Assembly (NCBI GenBank): GCA_051453625.1
Contig: JBOZIK010000001.1
Coordinates: 130,357,699 to 130,398,781, forward strand
Length of the DNA: 41,083 bases
From: Welwitschia mirabilis
Lineage: Eukaryota; Gnetophyta; Gnetopsida; Welwitschiales
Reading direction: 5' to 3'
The notes below the pieces were generated by a model that saw nothing but the letters and a program-made list of their open reading frames with translations, was not told the DNA's origin and ran no database searches. Of this stretch, positions 10,573 through 21,706 are shown piece by piece. Position 1 is the first letter of the stretch. Each line of letters opens with the position of its first letter. The position numbers and the translations under genes were made by a program.

Positions 10573-13079
10573 CATAATTAGATCTCCTTATAGTGTAAAA
10601 TAAAACATATAAATGGAAAAAAACAAGTTTTATAAGTTGTATATCGTTTTTTATGTGATGTGACATTGAAAGGGGACTTACATAGATGCATCAAGATTGG
10701 TTTTAAGCAACATAGATACAAAAATTTCAATTTCCACATGTGTTCTATATTATTAAGGAAAAAAATTAGATGGTGCTATAGTACCAAAATATACTAAAGA
10801 GTGATGCTACAACATCATAGGTAGTTATCATAATAATGTCTAAAACTTAGAAAATGTTAAGTAACTTAATTACATTACTTGTGAGTAATTTGAGGTAAAA
10901 ACATTAAACTCAAAAATAAATAGAAATGACTAAGTCATACCTTATAAAATGAAAATATCCAATCTATTAATGTCGCCATAAGTTTGTGTGTTCTTTTATA
11001 CCATAAATCAAATGTCAAAATTATTCAAAATCATCATATTAGAAAGTGGATGAAATATTATAATGAAAAGAAACTATGAGTTATCTATAGGATAAATAGA
11101 TTAAAGTAATCCTCCATTCTTGATATATTACCTTAGATCTCAACCTATTAATTATGAATATCACAATTTACCTCAAAATAGTTCAAAATGCATATTTTTA
11201 TACTCATTAAATCTATTATATTCTTATCTTTTAAAAAGTAGAAAAATACCTATAAGTATAATATTATAGCTCTAAACTAATACAAAAATGAATTCTAATA
11301 CCTTATTTTATGCAAATTTCAAGGTTTATTAATCATTAAAGACATTACTCAATTAGATTAGGATTGTGAACTTAAGCATTTTATGGATGATCTTTCTTTT
11401 GAAGTAAAAATGCTAAGAAATTACCAATTCTACATTAGAAGAAATCTTCCTCCATAGTGAAAGGATATTTTAAACATCCAAAATCTTACTAAAGTTAAGT
11501 AAATCATGTCAAAAACTTTGGAATTTAGCTAAAGACTATAAGAGACAAATTAATTTGTAACATCTCAAATGCATAAAAATTATAAAAATTGGAAAATACT
11601 TATAGAAATATGATGATCATTAGACTATGCAATATGCATAGAAAACATTTGATGCATGAATCCTTAAAAACATGTCTTTACAACATCAAATCTTAGGTTT
11701 TTCTATATTAATATTTCTAAGCCAAACAAAATATTTAGAATAATATTGTCATGTCCTTACTCTCACAGCCTAGAAAGAATTAAATTTAATACAAACTATT
11801 AATGCACAAGAATGTTTAAGGTTAATGATTATGAAAGATAATTATTTTCTATGTGATATTAGTTATTTTAAAAATATGCTAAGGTTTTAAATGTTTACTT
11901 AAAGTCATCTTTTACCTTTAGTTAACTCAAAAGGCCAAGTGTGATAGAGGGGGTTTAGAAAAATGCCAACTGATCTCTTGAAAACTTGACACCTCACTAA
12001 CATTTTTCATAAATATATTGAAACTTAAAGGCCTTATCTCTTTTCTCATATTTCTCAATTTTTTTTTTAGCTTTTTACACTTAGAACTCAAGAAAAAGGC
12101 CTTTACATTTTAGAATCTACACTTTTTCCACCTCTTTAGATATGGTTCAGACTTCTTTTTCTTCTTAAGTGGTGGTTTGATCTACTTTGCAATGCTTAAA
12201 TATTTAGTCCTTGTGAAATTTCTTCATATTTCTTCAATCCTTTCTTGTTTTTGCTGATTTTTACTTCTAAAAATTTCTATATTTTTTAAATCTAAAACTT
12301 GAGAGTAATATTCTTAGGTCCTCAAGTAAAGCTGAGATTTTTTCTTTTCTTGTTAAATAGTAAGAATAAAAATCTATCTAGGGCAACTAGGTGATGTGAA
12401 ATCTAGAAAGGTTAGCCTCTATTGTGCTTTCACAGCCATGAAGGCAAACTACTAGGAAGAGTAAGGAAAAGTGTGCAAAAATTGAATAAAATCCTTCTTG
12501 ATTAAGGCACACTTGTGTTGCTAAACTATGATTTTATCAATCATAAAATTTAAGATAATCAAATGGTTACCTTCTACCTTTTGCAAATTTTGAGTTTTCC
12601 TCCTCTTATTTTATTTGACTACCTTTGGGCCTTCTTAAAATCCTCCCCCTTTTACTTGGGCCATATTGTGAATTACTTTTTTTCATGATTCTCATTCCTA
12701 CCATTTTGTCACAAGTATAGGGACTACTTACCAAGTTGACCATCAAGTGATGGTAGTAGAAATATGGAAAAGAAATCAATGTCTTCTCTATTAATTTTGA
12801 GGCTTGTAATGTAAAATGTTGAAAGCATAATATATTATTTTTAGTTAAAGGAAAAATTACCCTTTAGAATAATTTTATAATTTCATGTACTTGTGTAACT
12901 TAATCTTTAAAAATGCAAAATTCTGAATCATTTTGTTTATTACTATTATAACATGATTTAATGAAAAGATCTATTTTTGTCCCTTATTAGAAATGCATAC
13001 TCTGTATTTTTTTCCTTCCTTTGGAAATTTTTTGTACTCATAGAAATAGTTGGGATAAGGTTTATCTTAATTAAATTAT
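10573..13079. other. AT-rich stretch with no recognisable gene
   Basis: No frame longer than chance and no retroelement motif found on either strand. A short purine tract (GATAGAGGGGGTTT, about 11943) could be a remnant polypurine tract, but nothing supports it. Confidence 0.45.
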
Positions 13080-13099
13080 TTTACACCCCTTGTTTAAGT

Positions 13100-13620
13100 T
13101 CTTAATCCCTTTTAATCAAGTTTCTGAATGAACCCTCCCTTCCCTAAGAGTTTTTGAACCCTTTTCCATTGAGTTTTGCCATGATTCCCCTTTAATCCAT
13201 CAACCCCTATCTCCCCTTTCCCTTCTCCATTGAGTTTCTTAATGAACCCTCTTGAATCCATCCTCCCTTGGGTTCTCAAAACCTCTAATTGACTTTTTCG
13301 ATGACTTATCCTTGAAATCAATCTTCCTCTTCTCCCACTTCTTACCTCTCCCCATCTTGGCTCCATTCCTCCTTTTGTTTACAAACCCTTTTCCCCTAAC
13401 AAATTCTTATTCTTTCTTAACCCCCTCCTCCATTCCCCTCTTTTTATGATTTTAGATCAACCCCCTCAAGTTTGTTAACAACCCCCCTTGAATCCATACA
13501 TTTCCTTAAAGGTTCTCAACTCCTTCTCCATTTTTATGAATACATCTATCCTCCCCTCCTTTCCCCCCCTCCCACCTCCTCCCCTTCTTCTTAAGGATTC
13601 TTAATCCTCCTCTCCAAAAC
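13100..13620 (+). repeat. C/T-rich tract with degenerate GAACCCTC-type repeats
   Basis: About 520 bp with strong strand asymmetry, almost free of G. Degenerate units such as CCATTGAGTTT and GAACCCTC(C/T) recur, as do runs like CCTCCCCTCCTTTCCCCCC. It lies just upstream of a TATA box, so it fits an LTR U3/promoter segment. The open frames across it (13112-13366 -, 13252-13449 +) have biased composition and I do not call them genes. Confidence 0.7.
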
Positions 13621-13627
13621 CCTATTC

Positions 13628-13634
13628 TATAAAT
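13628..13634 (+). promoter_or_regulatory. Candidate LTR TATA box of element E
   Basis: CTATTCTATAAATTC follows the C/T-rich tract and is itself followed by a pyrimidine-rich leader, as in gypsy LTR promoters. Confidence 0.45.
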
Positions 13635-14447
13635 TCTTCTTTTTCTCATAATTTTCTAGCACTCATACACCTCATATGTAGCACTTCTCTTACCTTACAA
13701 TCTCTTTTTCATAGTATTTTGGAAGTGCTTTCACTTCTAAAATGAACATTAAAGAGGTACAAGGGATTAAAATTATGTTTTTGGGGTTTTTCTTATAGGT
13801 ACACCCATGGATTAGCCCATTTTAACCCGTTTAACTCTTCTAAAATAACATTTCAGAAGTGTCTGAGCTTTTGGAATATCCATTAGAATAGTAAAAAGGT
13901 GTTAAGAATGATAATTTTGATATCTCTTCTTACAGGTGAAATGCCATTTTGTTTCTTTTACTTTGCTATAGTGGGTCATAATTTATTCTTATTAAAGACT
14001 TTCCTATTGAACTTAGATTTTGGATTTGTATCTATTCTTTTATTNNNNNNNNNNNNNNNNNNNNNNNNNNNNNGATTGTAAAAATTAACTTTTGGCTTCT
14101 GATTTTCTCTTTTGTTATATATATGCTATTATTTCTAGATATTAATAGCTTTTATTTTTATTTATTTAGCCTTTAAATGAATTGAAAATTGTCATGTATG
14201 CAGTAATGTGTAGCTTTTTTTCTGCACTAAATACTATCCTTAAAAATGGTAGATTTAGTTTTATTTTAGCTTTTTTCATTATTACATGTCTAGTTTAATT
14301 TTTTTAGCAATACTATTTAGTTTCTAGTATAATCTAATTCTCATTTAGGTTTATTTATTTTGGGTATTTCTATATATATATATTTTTAAACGTTATTTTC
14401 ATATTATGAAAATTCTTTTGCATAATTCTAAGAAATGAATTTTTAAT
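13635..14447. other. LTR interior of element E with no gene; 29-N gap inside
   Basis: AT-rich. Two CTTATAG/GT and CTTACAG/GT strings (about 13790 and 13930) look like splice acceptors but have no coding context. A gap of 29 N lies at 14045-14073. Confidence 0.4.
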
Positions 14448-15024
14448 GTAAATTACCTCACATGAACCCCAAGAAACTTTTCTAGTGCTACCCTCCAAAG
14501 TTCATATACTTTGAAAAGCTAATATAGAAGGGCATCCTTGGGTCTTAATAAAAGAGCTTTTGAGAGAAAGTTTTAAAAAATAAAAATGTTCTTACATAAA
14601 TCCTAAGGAACGTTTTAGTGCTACTCTTTAAAGTTCTTAAACTTTAAAAAGATAATATAGAAGGATAACCTTATGTTTTAATGAAAAACTTTTAAGATAA
14701 AGTTTTAATTAGTGAAAATGTTCTCACATAATTCATAAGAAACTCTTTCTGTATTACTCTCAAAAGTTCCTAGACTTTGGAAAGATAATATAGAAGGATA
14801 ACCTTGAGGCTTAATAAAAGAACTTTTAAAGAAAAGTTTAATAAGTAAAAATGTTCTTACATAAATCCCAAGGAACTCTTTTAATACTATTTTCCACAAT
14901 TTTTAGACTTTGAAAAGATAATATGAAAGGGTAACCTTGGGGCTTAATAGAAGAACTAATAAGGGAAAGTTTTAAGATGTGAAAATATTTCACATAAATT
15001 CCAAGGAACTCTTTTAATGCTAAT
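14448..15024 (+). repeat. ~133-bp tandem repeat array, left part
   Basis: Copies begin (TGTTCT.ACATAAATCC or variants) at about 14448, 14587, 14719, 14852 and 14986. Each holds AAGGAACTCTTTTAGTGCTAC and GACTTTGGAAAGATAATATAG. Unit length is 132-139 bp. Copy 5 breaks after CTAAT at 15024 and continues at 32690; 39 bp on the left plus 93 bp on the right give 132 bp. The array belongs to the LTR of element E. Confidence 0.9.
15020..15024. repeat. Target site duplication (left) of the Athila element
   Basis: CTAAT before the LTR start matches CTACT after the other LTR (32685-32689) with one mismatch. Five bases is the usual size for gypsy elements. Confidence 0.75.
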
Positions 15025-16128
15025 TGTTGTGGTGCATATTTGTGCAATCATCATTCTCCCAAGAATTTCTTGTTATTCACAAATAAATATAGATTTTGCA
15101 CAACACAACACATTAATATAGATGTAAGTGGACCCGAATGTCATAATCTATTAAAGGCACATGCTAGAAAAAAGAAAATTGATTTTAAGAAGAAACACTT
15201 ATGTATGCTAACAACAAAAACAGAATACAATGCATAAAATAACAATGTAAATGTACTTATGCAAATTTATTCTAGGAAGAAAAAAGATAATGCACCTAAA
15301 TTAACAATGCTCAATCTTAACAAAGGTTACCCTCATAATCTATATCACTTAAAAAGCTATTACAAAATCAGAAGCAACATAAACTATAAGGGATAAGTAC
15401 ATAATAAGCATAGAAAAATAGAAAAGAGTCCTTGAATTAGTTTTGAACCAATATCCATCTTACAAAGAAGTTGCACCTCAATAGAGAAGGCGTAGCTCAA
15501 TACCAAGGAAGATGCCTCCTACAACTATAATGGATGGATCTTCAGTTCTTTAATCTCCTGTCATGAGAATTTCTAGTACAAGTAAAGACAAGCAGGAGTT
15601 GAGAGTGGGGTCGATACTTGTTGGTAAAAATAGACTAACAAAGAGACAAGATAAATAATTTTAGGAACAATCTTAATAACTATGCAAGAAACATAGAGAC
15701 AAATGGTCATAGCTAGGTGAATTTTAATGGAGCATTATTTCATATGTCATCCTGCTAATCGTCTGGATAATACAAGAGACAATGCCACATCATAAGAATT
15801 TCATGTCATCTACCAAATTAATTTCAGTCAGCATCCTCATTGGCTTAATTATTCTATCATTCATACATTCATCCGAACAATGAGATGGATAATAGGATTT
15901 TTACAAATGTTTATGTAATGCATTATCCTTAATGTTTATAGGAACTTTAATTCAAAATAAAAAATATTATAAACTACTTTAAATGCTACAAATGTTATGA
16001 AGATTACATGTTTTTATATCTTTCATCTTAGCTCTTCATTATAGTATAAATCTAGCATATACCTATCTAATATCTTGTAAAACTACTAAAAATACCCTAT
16101 CAAATACATGCAAGTTAGTAGTGCAATG
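15025..16128 (-). repeat. 3' LTR of the Athila element
   Basis: Begins TGTTGTGGTGCATATTTGTGC (+ strand) and ends GTGCAATG, where the partner LTR has GCACAACA. At 1104 bp it is nearly equal to the partner. The two differ visibly throughout, so the insertion is old. It includes several GTCATC/GATGA-type motifs (15735-15900). Confidence 0.9.
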
Positions 16129-16144
16129 TTGCCTCCGCTTAGCC
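16129..16144 (-). promoter_or_regulatory. Polypurine tract of the Athila element
   Basis: On the - strand the bases before the 3' LTR read GGCTAAGCGGAGGCAA. The related LTR at 39228-40306 has AGTGAGGGGCTA at the same place. Confidence 0.55.
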
Positions 16145-16639
16145 TTGTCAGTCCCTAATAAAACTAAGTGGTTAAATATGAATGCAAAATAACTTGTCTA
16201 ATAATAAAAATAACTAAGATGTTGAAAATTCATCTCAAAAAAATTTTAGAAATCTAAAAGATGTAGACTGAATTATGTAAAAATAGAAAACTAAACATTT
16301 CACCTATTTGAATTACTAGCCATATTATTGTCCAAGTCATTGTCCAAATGATTGGAGGAATGATAGGCTCAAAAATTATTCTTGAAAAATGGAAACCTGT
16401 GACAAAAATTTTCAGATAGATAATCAATAAATACACTAATTATTAAAGTTCCCCTACTAAAATGTACAGTAAATAAATAAAAATATCATGACAAATATAA
16501 TCAATCCCCATCATGAAATATAAAATAAACGATAACCATGAAAATCAAATAAAAGTATACCATGATAAACTCAAAATAAAAATTAGTTTTAAGTATAAAA
16601 ATGTATAGAGAGGAAGGTATAAAATATGATAAAAATCAC
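16145..16639. other. Athila 3' non-coding region
   Basis: AT-rich and without a gene; it separates the extra ORF from the polypurine tract. Confidence 0.5.
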
Positions 16640-17032
16640 TTCCCTCGATGTCATATGATAAACTCTGTATGAGTAGCAAGCTTAGGTGTAGGAGGAGAAG
16701 ATGCAAGATTCTTAAGACCTATAAGAAAACTAAGGTCTAATGATGTGTAAATGGAGAAAACTATCTTATCTCTCTATACATGGACTACCTCTGGGAGGTC
16801 AACTATCACACTTTGCTTTATGGATATAATGTTCTGATGTACATTGACTATCTACTCCTCAGAGTGCTAGACTCTCCTTTAAACTATGAGGATCCTCTAC
16901 TCTAATGTCTAAATCCTTTGATCAAGCATCTAGATACCTTAATCAATGAAACCCCTGATGGTCTCAGTGGTCTCTACTAGAATGGCCTAAATTGGCTCCA
17001 ATGTAACTCCAATTGTAGATATCTATATGTAA
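16640..17032 (-). pseudogene. C-terminal part of degenerate extra Athila ORF
   Basis: This stretch is visibly richer in G and C than its surroundings. Read on the - strand it gives coiled-coil-like pieces (RGFID.GI.MLDQRI, IVNVHQNIISIKQSVIVDLP) and a proline-rich PSPPTPKLATHTEF near the end, all broken by stops. It continues the ORF at 21707-22560, from which the copia insertion separates it. I cannot name a function. Its position, after integrase and before the 3' LTR, is where Athila elements carry an additional ORF. Confidence 0.45.
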
Positions 17033-18263
17033 CGAAATTTCCTAGAGGGGGGGTGAGTAGGTTTGATAATAAATATATATATAAATAGATTTTACACCCT
17101 TAGAAAAAATCTACTTTACATGTAAATATTAATAAGAACTAAAACTAATGCAAAGAAAAAAAAATTAGCACACAAGAATTTTATAGTGGTTCAGCAATAT
17201 GCCTACTGTTAGAGAGAGATAATGAATTCTTCTTTCTTGGTTTCTTTTAATCTCTTCAATTGATGATTTTTTTGTTTAATTATCAATCCTTTATAATAGA
17301 GATGATTTTTGGCTTATTATCAATCCTTCACAACAAAGATGATTTCTAGCTTATTATCACCCTTCATAACAGAGATGATTTCTTGCTTATCATGAAGCCT
17401 CAATAACAAGGAGTCTTTTATTGGCTTAGACTCAACCATAATAGAAAGAAAGACAAAGAATTCCTTAATTATATATTTCACAAGATGTTTGTAGCAAAGA
17501 GATAAATCAAATATTGGATTTTATAATAGAGAATATCCAATGTAGACAATACTATCAATCTATTTAGTAACTACATAATTTTGAGCTTTCTTCCTTTCAC
17601 AAAGAAACACAAAATAGAGTTGTTGGAAAATATTAAATTGATAATTTTTTAAGAAATCTTGAATTCAAATCCTTATTTATTTTATTGTCCATTTGTACCT
17701 AAATCCAAGAAATATCTTCTACCACATCAACCTAAAGTTTATGCCAAATGAATTATTAAAATCGTAATAAGATCCATTGAAAAAGAGTCATTTTACAATG
17801 GTCCAGGAGGGGAGATGTCACCCTAAATGAGTGAGAATGTCAGCACTCAAAAATCCTTTCTAAGTAGCCAAAATGCATTACTAAGGGAAGATGAAGGGGG
17901 CATCAACCCTAAATGAGTGGGGAGGTCTGCACCTATAAGTAGTATAGTCCCTCATATAAATAGGTTACAAAGAGGAGGGATGTCTACCTTAAATGAGTGG
18001 CGATGTCCACACCTATTAGTAGGATAAATTTCCATAGAATTAAGCTGCGAGAAGTGGGGATGTCTAAGCCTTTTGATTGGGGACATCTGGTAGAACTAAA
18101 TACACAAAACCATGAAGCAAGAACACCCACCATTAAGATCAAGGCTGATTAAACAAAGATTATTAACTTTAGATCATCCATTTACTAGACTGTAAAGGAT
18201 AGTGAACATAAACATGTCACCAAACTTAACATGATGTCATCATTAAAACTCATAGTTCTTACA
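17033..18263 (-). repeat. 3' LTR of copia element C
   Basis: Runs from CGAAATTTCCTAGAGG to ATAGTTCTTACA on the + strand. It contains about 3.5 units of a ~37-bp repeat (17281-17410; GATGATTTCTAGCTTATTATC) and a cluster of GATGTC/GACATC motifs with AAATGAGTGGGGA (17817-18090). Both features recur in the partner LTR. Confidence 0.92.
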
Positions 18264-18276
18264 ATCTTCCCCTTTT
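18264..18276 (-). promoter_or_regulatory. Polypurine tract of element C
   Basis: The - strand reads AAAAGGGGAAGAT immediately before TGTAAGAAC of the 3' LTR. Confidence 0.75.
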
Positions 18277-18299
18277 CAATGATGATAAACCTTATGGCT

Positions 18300-18390
18300 T
18301 CATCTTCTTTTGAAACTAATATTTACTCCTCCTAAATCTAATATTCCCCTAAAACTGATATTTACTCCCCCTAAATTTGATATTCTTTTC
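18300..18390 (-). repeat. Repeated purine tracts upstream of the 3' LTR of element C
   Basis: Three tracts (- strand AGGGGGAGTAAAT, AGGGGAATATTAG, AGGAGGAGTAAAT) sit in ~29-bp repeats. They resemble the duplicated polypurine tract of element B. Open frames on both strands here (18310-18510, 18300-18581) are made from these repeats and are not called as genes. Confidence 0.65.
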
Positions 18391-18687
18391 AAGCTCAAAT
18401 TTTTAATCCTCATAAAGTTTCTTTTCCTTTTGGCGTCATTGATCTTACCTATCAAACCAAAAACAACGAAGAATACCCATGAAAAGCATATGTGGAAAAA
18501 GAGAGAATAAATATGAACATAATGTAGATAATTATATAAAACTATATTAATTATAGTAATAAAATTTTGATTGCATATCAATCATTATCTGTCATACATA
18601 GAGCATAATACTGAGATAAGAACTATGTTTAGAGGTACTTAAACTTGATGGAATATGTACAAATGTTATTACCCAATATTGTTTAGA
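18391..18687. other. Spacer of element C, no gene
   Basis: AT-rich sequence between the pre-integrase fragment and the purine tracts. The whole integrase core, RT and RNase H should lie here and are absent. Confidence 0.55.
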
Positions 18688-18900
18688 TCATACCTTAGTT
18701 GGAAATTTTCCAATTCTTAATTCTACTGTTAAAGATTCAAACTCTGTATTTGTGGATATACCCAATTCTTGTTGAGCTATTGTCTTTAGGTTTTTAATAT
18801 TGGAGTTTCCTATACTTCTATGCCATAGCCTTCCTTCACTTTCTTGATTAAACCCATAAGTTTCTTTGGCCTTCAATGTAGTTTGTGCAAAAACTTCCTT
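18688..18900 (-). pseudogene. pol: Copia pre-integrase fragment of element C
   Basis: Residues EGRLWHRSIGNSNIKNLKTI match the copia pre-integrase domain (LWH..LGH pattern; the second His of LGH is Asn). LRIGKFPTKV corresponds to the C..GK region that opens the integrase zinc finger. The frame is open over 18688-18876, then sequence similarity to pol stops. The domain is a fragment left by an internal deletion. Confidence 0.75.
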
Positions 18901-20462
18901 AATGGAGTCTTTTCTAATCTATTTTTGCCCATAGGTTTGTTTCTCTTCCATCCTTTTTGGTCTCCATAAAAACCTATGATTCTTATAACAAAAGAATTTT
19001 TCTTTTCTAATAGGACTTGAGAATCAAATATGTCCAACTTTACCATAATAATAATAGTACATATTTAAAGGATATAAAACATTTTAATTGTATCCATACC
19101 TTTTATGTACACCTTACTCAAATGAATGTTGAAGCATGTCCTTAAATTTATCATGACATCTAGTTCTTTCCTCAAATCTGAAGTGGTCTTGTTTATAACT
19201 GCAAGATTTCCACCAATCCTATCCAATTCTTAATTGGCTAGATCAAGTTAGATTATAAAGAAGATATTTCAAATTTTAAAGACTATTCTTACAAGCTATA
19301 GTTTCACAATGAATATATAATCTTTCATATGCATCTTCAATATCTTCAAGGTATGCATGATTTACCTTTTCATCCTCTAAAATTGTTGGATCTTCATCTA
19401 TAGTTGTAGCAAGGGAATGGTCTTCAATAATAGCTAGTATACCACATTCTTCTTCTTCCATTTGGGATTTGTTTAATTCAGATTCTTCATCATCATTCCA
19501 TGTGACCTTTAGAGCTCTCTTTCCTTTATCTTATGATTTCCTAGTATTAGCACACTCAATAGCAGTGTGACTAAATCCTTTACACTCAAAGAATTATAAA
19601 GGTTTCTTCATCCTATTATTAATTGTATACTTATTTCTTCTATTAAATTGGTCATCACTTGAACATAGCCTCCTTCTCCTAGACTTATTTTTCTTTCATA
19701 AGAATCTTTTAAAAGTTTTAACTAGAGAGGCCTAATCTTCATCATCTTCTTCATTGCTTGATTCATCCTAGTCTTAACTAAAACACTTGAGGGTTATATT
19801 TTTGGATTTAGATGTATCCTTAGCCAAAATGGTAGACTCATATGTAATCAAAGATCCTTTAAGATTATGGCATCTAGATTTTTGCTTTTATTTATGGTAG
19901 TGATCTTTGGTTGAAACCATTTGGGCAAATTCCTTAATACTTTCCTCATAACTCTTCTTTTAGAAACCTTTTCATCAAGTCCCCACATCGTGTTTACAAT
20001 TTCTGTCACCTTGGTTATATATTCAGCAATAGTTTCTTTATCTTTCATTCTAATATTTTCAAATTGAGTGGTTAGAAATTGCAATTTCGAATTTTTAACT
20101 ACACTCATACCTTCATGTGTTATTTTAGAGTGTCCCAAATTTCTTTTGCTGAGGTGCACTTTATCACTTAATTGTATTCTTTAGAGCTGAGAGTGCATAT
20201 AAGTGCATTCATTCCTTTAGCATTGAGTCTTGCTTCTTTCCATTGTTTATTATTCCAACCTGCCAAAGGAGTAGTAGGTTCTAAATAATCACATATCCTA
20301 AATATTCAAATTAAGAGATTTTAGAAAAATAGTCATTTTAATTGTTCAAAATAAATAGTTAAATCCATTAAAGAAATGAGGTCTTGTGATTGAGTGACTC
20401 TCATAGAAATATGATCCCATTTGATCAACTTAAAGTGGTAAAACTCTATTAAGAGTAATCTT
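18901..20462 (-). pseudogene. gag: Copia gag of element C
   Basis: Read leftward from the PBS. An N-terminal UBN2-like gag comes first (W.EARLNAKGMNALICTLSS at about 20250-20190, KEIWDTL near 20130). The open frame 20159-19848 contains FLTTQFENIRMKDKETIAEY and KVLRNLPKWF, the conserved core of copia gag. A first knuckle at about 19600-19550 (FECKGFSHTAIEC) has lost its first Cys. An acidic coiled region (19461-19276) follows, then a second knuckle remnant near 19050 (YYYGKVGHI) with lost cysteines. Two knuckles with a coiled coil between them fit Sireviruses. Stops occur throughout. Confidence 0.82.
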
Positions 20463-20474
20463 GCTCTGATACCA
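20463..20474 (-). promoter_or_regulatory. Primer binding site of element C (initiator Met tRNA)
   Basis: The - strand reads TGGTATCAGAGC two bases after the 5' LTR end. This is the classic copia PBS, complementary to the 3' end of initiator tRNA-Met, and it is unmutated. Confidence 0.93.
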
Positions 20475-20476
20475 TT

Positions 20477-21706
20477 TGAAATTTCCTAGAGGGAGGCGAA
20501 TAGGTTTGACAATATATATATACATATATATATATATTACACCCTTAAATAAACATCTACTTTGCATGTAAAGATTAATAAGCACTAAAACTAATGCAAA
20601 GAAGAAAAGATCAGTACACAAAAATTTTATAGTGATTCAAGAATATTCCTATTCCACTCTTCAAGAAGAGAGAACAGATTATTCTTCCCTAGTTTCTTTG
20701 AATCTCTTTAACTGATGGTTTTCTAACTGATAATTAACCCTTTACAACAGAGATGATTTTTGGCTTGTCATCAACCCTTCACAACAAAGATGATTTCTGA
20801 CTTATTATCAACTCTTAACAACAAAGATGATTTCTAGCTTATCATCAACCCTCAATAACAAGGCATTTTTTATTTACTTAGACTCAATCATAATAGAAAG
20901 TAAGAAAGAGAATGCCTCAAGCACAGATTTTATGAGATGTTTTCAGTAAAGAGATAAATCAAATATTGGGTTCTATGATAGAGAATATTCAATGTCGAAA
21001 ATACTATCAGTCTATTTATTAACCACATGATGTTGAGATTTCTTCCTTTTATAAAAAAACATCAAATAGAGCCATTGGAAAAAATCAAATTGATATTTTT
21101 CCAATAAATCTTGAATTCAAATCCTCTTTTATTTTGCTGCCCATTTTCACTTAGATCCAACCAAATAAACCTTAAAGTTTGTGCCAAATAGATTGTTGAA
21201 ATTGCAATAAGATCCATTACAAAATAGCCATTTTACAATGGTGCAAGAAGAAGGACATCCTTTCTAAATAAGTGTGGATGTCCAGATTCAAAAATCCTTT
21301 CTAAGCATCCAAAATGCATTTCTAGGGGAGGGGAACATCCATCCTAAATAAGTAGGAATGTCCACACTTGTAAGTAATGCAATCCTTCATACAAATAGGC
21401 TACAAATAAGGGGAATGTCTGCCTTAAATGAGTGAAGATTTCCACACTTATTAGTAGGTCAAAGTCCCATAGAATTAAACTGTGAGAAGTGAGGACGTCC
21501 AATTCTTTTGAGTGGGGACGTCTAGGGTCCTGTTAGAACTAAATACATAAAACCATGAAGCAAGAACATTTACCATTAAGATCAAGGCTGGCCAAATAAA
21601 TATTATCAACTTTAGATCATCCCCTCGCTAGACTCTAAAAGATAGTAAGCATACACATGCCATCAAACTTAACATAATGTCATCATTCAAACTTACAGTT
21701 CTTACA
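20477..21706 (-). repeat. 5' LTR of copia element C
   Basis: TGAAATTTCCTAGAGG to CAGTTCTTACA on the + strand, with intact TG...CA ends. It has a TA-dinucleotide run (20511-20536), 3.5 units of the ~37-bp repeat (20731-20863) and the GATGTC motif cluster (about 21240-21530). Confidence 0.92.

Larger units (their letters stand above)
13080..15024 (+). repeat. 5' LTR of gypsy element E, left part
   Basis: Starts near TTTTACACCCCTT (about 13080), possibly a decayed TGTAACACCCC-type LTR start. It contains a C/T-rich tract (about 13100-13620), a TATA box (13628-13634) and five copies of a ~133-bp tandem repeat. It is broken at 15024 by the Athila element and continues at 32690. The LTR assignment rests on the PBS after 33957 and the continuity of the array across the insertion; the start is inferred. 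Confidence 0.5.
17033..21706 (-). mobile_element. Sirevirus-like Ty1/copia element C, nested, internally deleted
   Basis: LTRs at 17033-18263 (1231 bp) and 20477-21706 (1230 bp) are direct repeats. On the - strand an iMet PBS (20463-20474) follows the 5' LTR and a polypurine tract (18264-18276) precedes the 3' LTR. The interior is only 2213 bp: gag with two knuckle remnants and a pre-integrase fragment. Protease, the integrase core, RT and RNase H are missing. No matching target duplication is seen (TGTAA left, CCTGA right). It sits inside the Athila extra ORF and is therefore younger than the Athila insertion. Confidence 0.9.

Noticed and set aside
10354-10666. His-Thr and Ser-Leu repeat proteins on the - strand
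   Set aside because: Translation of the GA/GT microsatellite.
13112-13449. Open frames on both strands in the C/T-rich tract
   Set aside because: Length follows from lack of stop codons in biased sequence; no domain, and the tract is repeat-like.
14448-15024. CRISPR-like array
   Set aside because: Units are contiguous tandem copies of 132-139 bp without unique spacers, in a plant retroelement LTR.
14705-15047. Two similar - strand ORFs (KEFLGIYV... proteins) that look like a gene family
   Set aside because: They are the translation of adjacent units of the ~133-bp tandem array.
18300-18581. ORFs with GGVNISF repeats
   Set aside because: They translate the repeated purine tracts before the copia C LTR.
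20463-20474. tRNA gene fragment at TGGTATCAGAGC
   Set aside because: Only the primer binding complement of the tRNA 3' end; no cloverleaf sequence around it.
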